Positions 61,885 through 64,000 of a stretch of DNA of 64,000 bases are shown here, in pieces. A model generated the notes under the pieces. The model searched no databases, had not been told where the DNA came from, and was given only the letters and a program-made list of their open reading frames with translations. The stretch's first letter is position 1; each line of letters opens with the position of its first letter. Location of the stretch: contig NZ_LN929908.1 of the NCBI RefSeq assembly GCF_001494595.1, positions 2,641,716 to 2,705,715 on the forward strand, in the 5' to 3' direction. Position numbers and translations under genes: made by a program. The DNA comes from Mycobacterium sp. M26 (GTDB lineage: Bacteria > Actinomycetota > Actinomycetes > Mycobacteriales > Mycobacteriaceae).

Positions 61885-62950
61885 CCAGCAGCGTCTGGAA
61901 CTGTCCGACATCCTGCGCCCGGTGGCTCCCCCGCGGGAGATCAGCAACGTCTACACCGCCGATCAGCGGCAACGACTGCTCGACGTGGTGCACAACAACG
62001 GTCCGTGGAAGCTCATCATCGCTCAGCATTTCGCATCGGCCGACGAACTGATGGCCACCATGAGCGGAGCGTTTCCCGAGGGTTTCACCCCGTCGCTGGA
62101 TCTGTTCCTCACCCCGACGTTCCGCGGCTATCTGGCCAACTACGGCACCGTGCTCTACCCCGAACTGCACGACTGCTTCTACAACTCGGACTTTCTCGAG
62201 CACGCCAAGAGCTACTGGAACGCGCAGTACGCCAAGCCGGAGATGATGCTGTTCAACATCAACGGTCCCTGCGCCAACCGCGACCCCGGTCACCTCGACT
62301 CGCCGAGTTTCCGCGGGGTGCGCCACGAGAACGCGCCCACCTGGCTGTGCAGCGTGATGGGCAAGTCCGGACTGTTCACCGACTACCTGATCAAGATGGC
62401 TCAGGTGATCACCTGGTTCTCACTGGACGAGGGGTCCGGCTTCACCTACTGGCCCGACGGCCCGCTCAAGCCGCCCGCACGAGTTCTGCCGCCCATCAAC
62501 AACCGCGCCGTCGTGGTGCAGAACGAGATGATGGTGCATCGCGGCGAGGCCAATGGCCCACTCGAGCAACAGGTTCCCGCCGGCCTGCAATTCGACACGG
62601 TCTTCGCCGGGGATCCGGACGACCCTGATCGCTGGCTGTTGAAGAACGGCGAGGACGTCATTGCGCGGCACCACACCGACGAGTTGCGATTCCTCGTGCA
62701 CTGGTCGGCGGAGGTGTTCAGTGACTTCGACGAACTGAAGAAGAACATGGACGGCACCGACGACATGACGATCGAGCGGGCCATCGGCATGATGGTCGAC
62801 GATCTCAAGGGCAAGGGCATTGCGCTCGACGTCCCGGGCGAGCCGTTGCACGATCCGCAGTTCATCGCCGCACTGAACGCTGCCTACGATCTGGGCGGGC
62901 CGGCCAGCTATCCCGATGACGCGCCGGTGAGTGCCTTCCAATTCGCATAA
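61874..62950 (+). CDS. Possible non-heme Fe(II) oxygenase, unrecognised family
   Basis: 358 residues from ATG 61874, with GAAGGAGACC just upstream. No close family recalled. A candidate metal triad is His140-x-Asp142 (PGHLDSPSF) and His222 (MMVHRGEANGP), with Arg223 next to it, the order used by 2-oxoglutarate and phytanoyl-CoA-type dioxygenases. Aromatic-rich blocks (WFSLDEGSGFTYWPDG) fit a jelly-roll core. No signal peptide or membrane span. It is inside the FadD/SDR/esterase operon. Metal binding and reaction are inference. Confidence 0.5.
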   Translation: MLTDQQRLELSDILRPVAPPREISNVYTADQRQRLLDVVHNNGPWKLIIAQHFASADELMATMSGAFPEGFTPSLDLFLTPTFRGYLANYGTVLYPELHDCFYNSDFLEHAKSYWNAQYAKPEMMLFNINGPCANRDPGHLDSPSFRGVRHENAPTWLCSVMGKSGLFTDYLIKMAQVITWFSLDEGSGFTYWPDGPLKPPARVLPPINNRAVVVQNEMMVHRGEANGPLEQQVPAGLQFDTVFAGDPDDPDRWLLKNGEDVIARHHTDELRFLVHWSAEVFSDFDELKKNMDGTDDMTIERAIGMMVDDLKGKGIALDVPGEPLHDPQFIAALNAAYDLGGPASYPDDAPVSAFQFA

Positions 62951-62957
62951 TGACTCC

Positions 62958-63410
62958 GTGGATTCAGACTCTCTGACGCAGTTGGTTGACGAACGTGCCA
63001 TCGAGCGCGCGCTGATTCTGTTCGCGCGCGCGATGGACGACCGCGATTGGGCGACGATGGAGCGGATCCTCGCCGAAGACGCCGAAGGCGACTTCGGGAC
63101 GGGTCGAGTGACGGGTCGCCCCGCCATCATTGAGCTCATCCGTGGCTATCTGGACCACTGCGGTGCTACCCAGCACCTGCTCGGCAACATCGTGATCGAG
63201 GTTTCGGGCGAGCGGGCCGTGAGCCGGTCCTATATCCGCGACGTTCACCTTGACTCAACCAACGATCCGATCCGGCGCTTGTACACACTGGGCGATTACC
63301 GTGACGTCTGGCGGCGGGCAGCTGACGGATCCTGGCACTTGATCGAGCGGGTCAAGATCAATCGTGGATTCGTTGGCTCTCTCGAGGTGTTCGACGGGAC
63401 ATCTCGCTGA
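62958..63410 (+). CDS. SnoaL-like (SnoaL_4) protein
   Basis: 150 residues from GTG 62958, 7 bp after the previous stop. VDERAIERALILFARAMDDRDWATMERIL, then GRPAIIELIRGYLDHCGATQHLLGN, the SnoaL_4 pattern with a His after the Cys, and the C-terminal WHLIERVKINRGFVGS. Probably isomerase, dehydratase or ring-cleavage helper. Last gene of the plus-strand operon. Confidence 0.83.
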   Translation: MDSDSLTQLVDERAIERALILFARAMDDRDWATMERILAEDAEGDFGTGRVTGRPAIIELIRGYLDHCGATQHLLGNIVIEVSGERAVSRSYIRDVHLDSTNDPIRRLYTLGDYRDVWRRAADGSWHLIERVKINRGFVGSLEVFDGTSR

Positions 63411-63420
63411 GCTCTCCCCC

Positions 63421-64000
63421 TCATTCCGACACCGTCACATCCATCAGCGGAATGCGCTTCGTAGCAGTCGCGCGCGGATCCGGCGCTGCCGCGGCCGCCG
63501 CGTGGTTGTCTTCACCGCGGGTGTAGGTCCACACACAGAAGGGTTCGCCCTTCGCGAAGGCAAAATCCTTGGGCGGCAGGTTGATTGCGAGCTTGCAGCC
63601 CGGGAAGAACGGCGCGGAGATGCGTTGCTCGAAGGTGCAATTCATCCACGCCCGCGCCGGCGGGTAAAGGCCCTCATCGGTGTACTTCTGCAGTACCTCG
63701 CAACGACGCATGTTCAGTACCACGTGGTCCGGGTTGTAGACGATGTACTCGCCGCCATAACCGAGGGTGCCGTCGATGCTGAGTACTGCCAGCTTGAGGA
63801 AGTCCACCACGTGCACGGGCTCGATCTTGAAGACTTTGGCCAGCTTCGGGTACTGGTAGTCGATGATCAGCTGGTACATGTCCGGCAGTCCAAGCCACAC
63901 CTCCTCCTCGGGGATGAGCTTGGTCCACTGATCGATGAAGTAGTTGTGCCCCTTCAGGTATTGGTCCCAATACGTCTTGATGAGCCGAATCAACGCCGGC
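63421..64000 (-). CDS. Unrecognised protein, 5' end beyond the window
   Basis: At least 192 C-terminal residues; the frame is open to the right edge. Features: aromatic-rich start (TYWDQYLKGHNYFIDQW), NPDHVVLNMRRCEVLQKYTDEG and a second Cys in ARAWMNCTFEQR, then LAINLPPKDFAFAKGEPFCVW. The spacing of the Cys-containing blocks recalls the L-2-amino-thiazoline-4-carboxylate hydrolase/DUF6125 group, but this is a weak impression. A run of five Ala precedes the end. Convergent with the SnoaL operon, 10 bp apart. Confidence 0.5.
   Translation of the reverse strand, partial: PALIRLIKTYWDQYLKGHNYFIDQWTKLIPEEEVWLGLPDMYQLIIDYQYPKLAKVFKIEPVHVVDFLKLAVLSIDGTLGYGGEYIVYNPDHVVLNMRRCEVLQKYTDEGLYPPARAWMNCTFEQRISAPFFPGCKLAINLPPKDFAFAKGEPFCVWTYTRGEDNHAAAAAAPDPRATATKRIPLMDVTVSE

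Overview
The window is high-GC actinobacterial DNA. Gene content and order from nusB at 6.0 kb to the ATP-grasp/transglutaminase genes at 43 kb follow the Mycobacterium tuberculosis Rv2533c-Rv2569c neighbourhood (nusB, efp, pepQ, B-4DMT, aroQ, aroB, aroK, aroC, A24 peptidase, aroE, mltG, ruvX, alaS, yjbQ, Rv2557-like, rarA, Rv2566-2569-like). With the MmpS/MmpL pair, the many SDRs, the F420-type luciferase-like protein and the PapA-like acyltransferase this points to a mycobacterium, probably a fast-growing Mycolicibacterium. No rRNA, tRNA, CRISPR array, transposase or phage gene was seen.

Layout. 0-4.3 kb: a sugar or polyol uptake and catabolism operon (DeoR, FGGY kinase, SDR, solute-binding lipoprotein) with a divergent BtpA-family gene. 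4.3-6.0 kb: a flavin-dependent acyl-CoA-dehydrogenase-like gene with its TetR. 6.0-24.3 kb: the aro/housekeeping block, disrupted by a 4,049-bp perfect direct duplication (8449-12497 and 14388-18436) that doubles a B-4DMT gene, a membrane protein, aroQ and aroB, copies part of pepQ and aroK, and splits an unidentified gene. 24.3-28.4 kb: yjbQ, an Rv2557-like gene, an SRPBCC protein, rarA and an EamA transporter. 28.4-32.9 kb: a small catabolic set (TetR, SDR, IclR, LLM oxidoreductase, SnoaL, SDR). 32.9-44.4 kb: DUF3097, an LGFP protein, then a compact four-gene ATP-grasp/alpha-E/transglutaminase/metallopeptidase locus, a DUF389 gene broken by a 79-bp tandem duplication and a small membrane protein. 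44.4-49.8 kb: mmpS-mmpL, an acyltransferase and an HxlR regulator. 49.9-64 kb: an accessory catabolic region with thiolase, IclR, two HSL-type esterases, a Baeyer-Villiger-type monooxygenase, an acyl-CoA synthetase, SDRs, two SnoaL-like proteins and a possible non-heme iron oxygenase.

The two strongest leads differ in kind. One is the ATP-grasp + alpha-E + two transglutaminases + HEXXH peptidase locus, a conserved but uncharacterised system that looks like a peptide-ligation/peptide-cleavage pair. The other is a run of frame-breaking sequence duplications: the 4-kb repeat with a damaged aroK at its edge, an insertion in aroE, 79 bp in the DUF389 gene and about 95 bp in the monooxygenase. Taken literally these would impair the shikimate pathway at aroK and aroE. 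They may be real rearrangements or assembly errors, and raw reads would decide.
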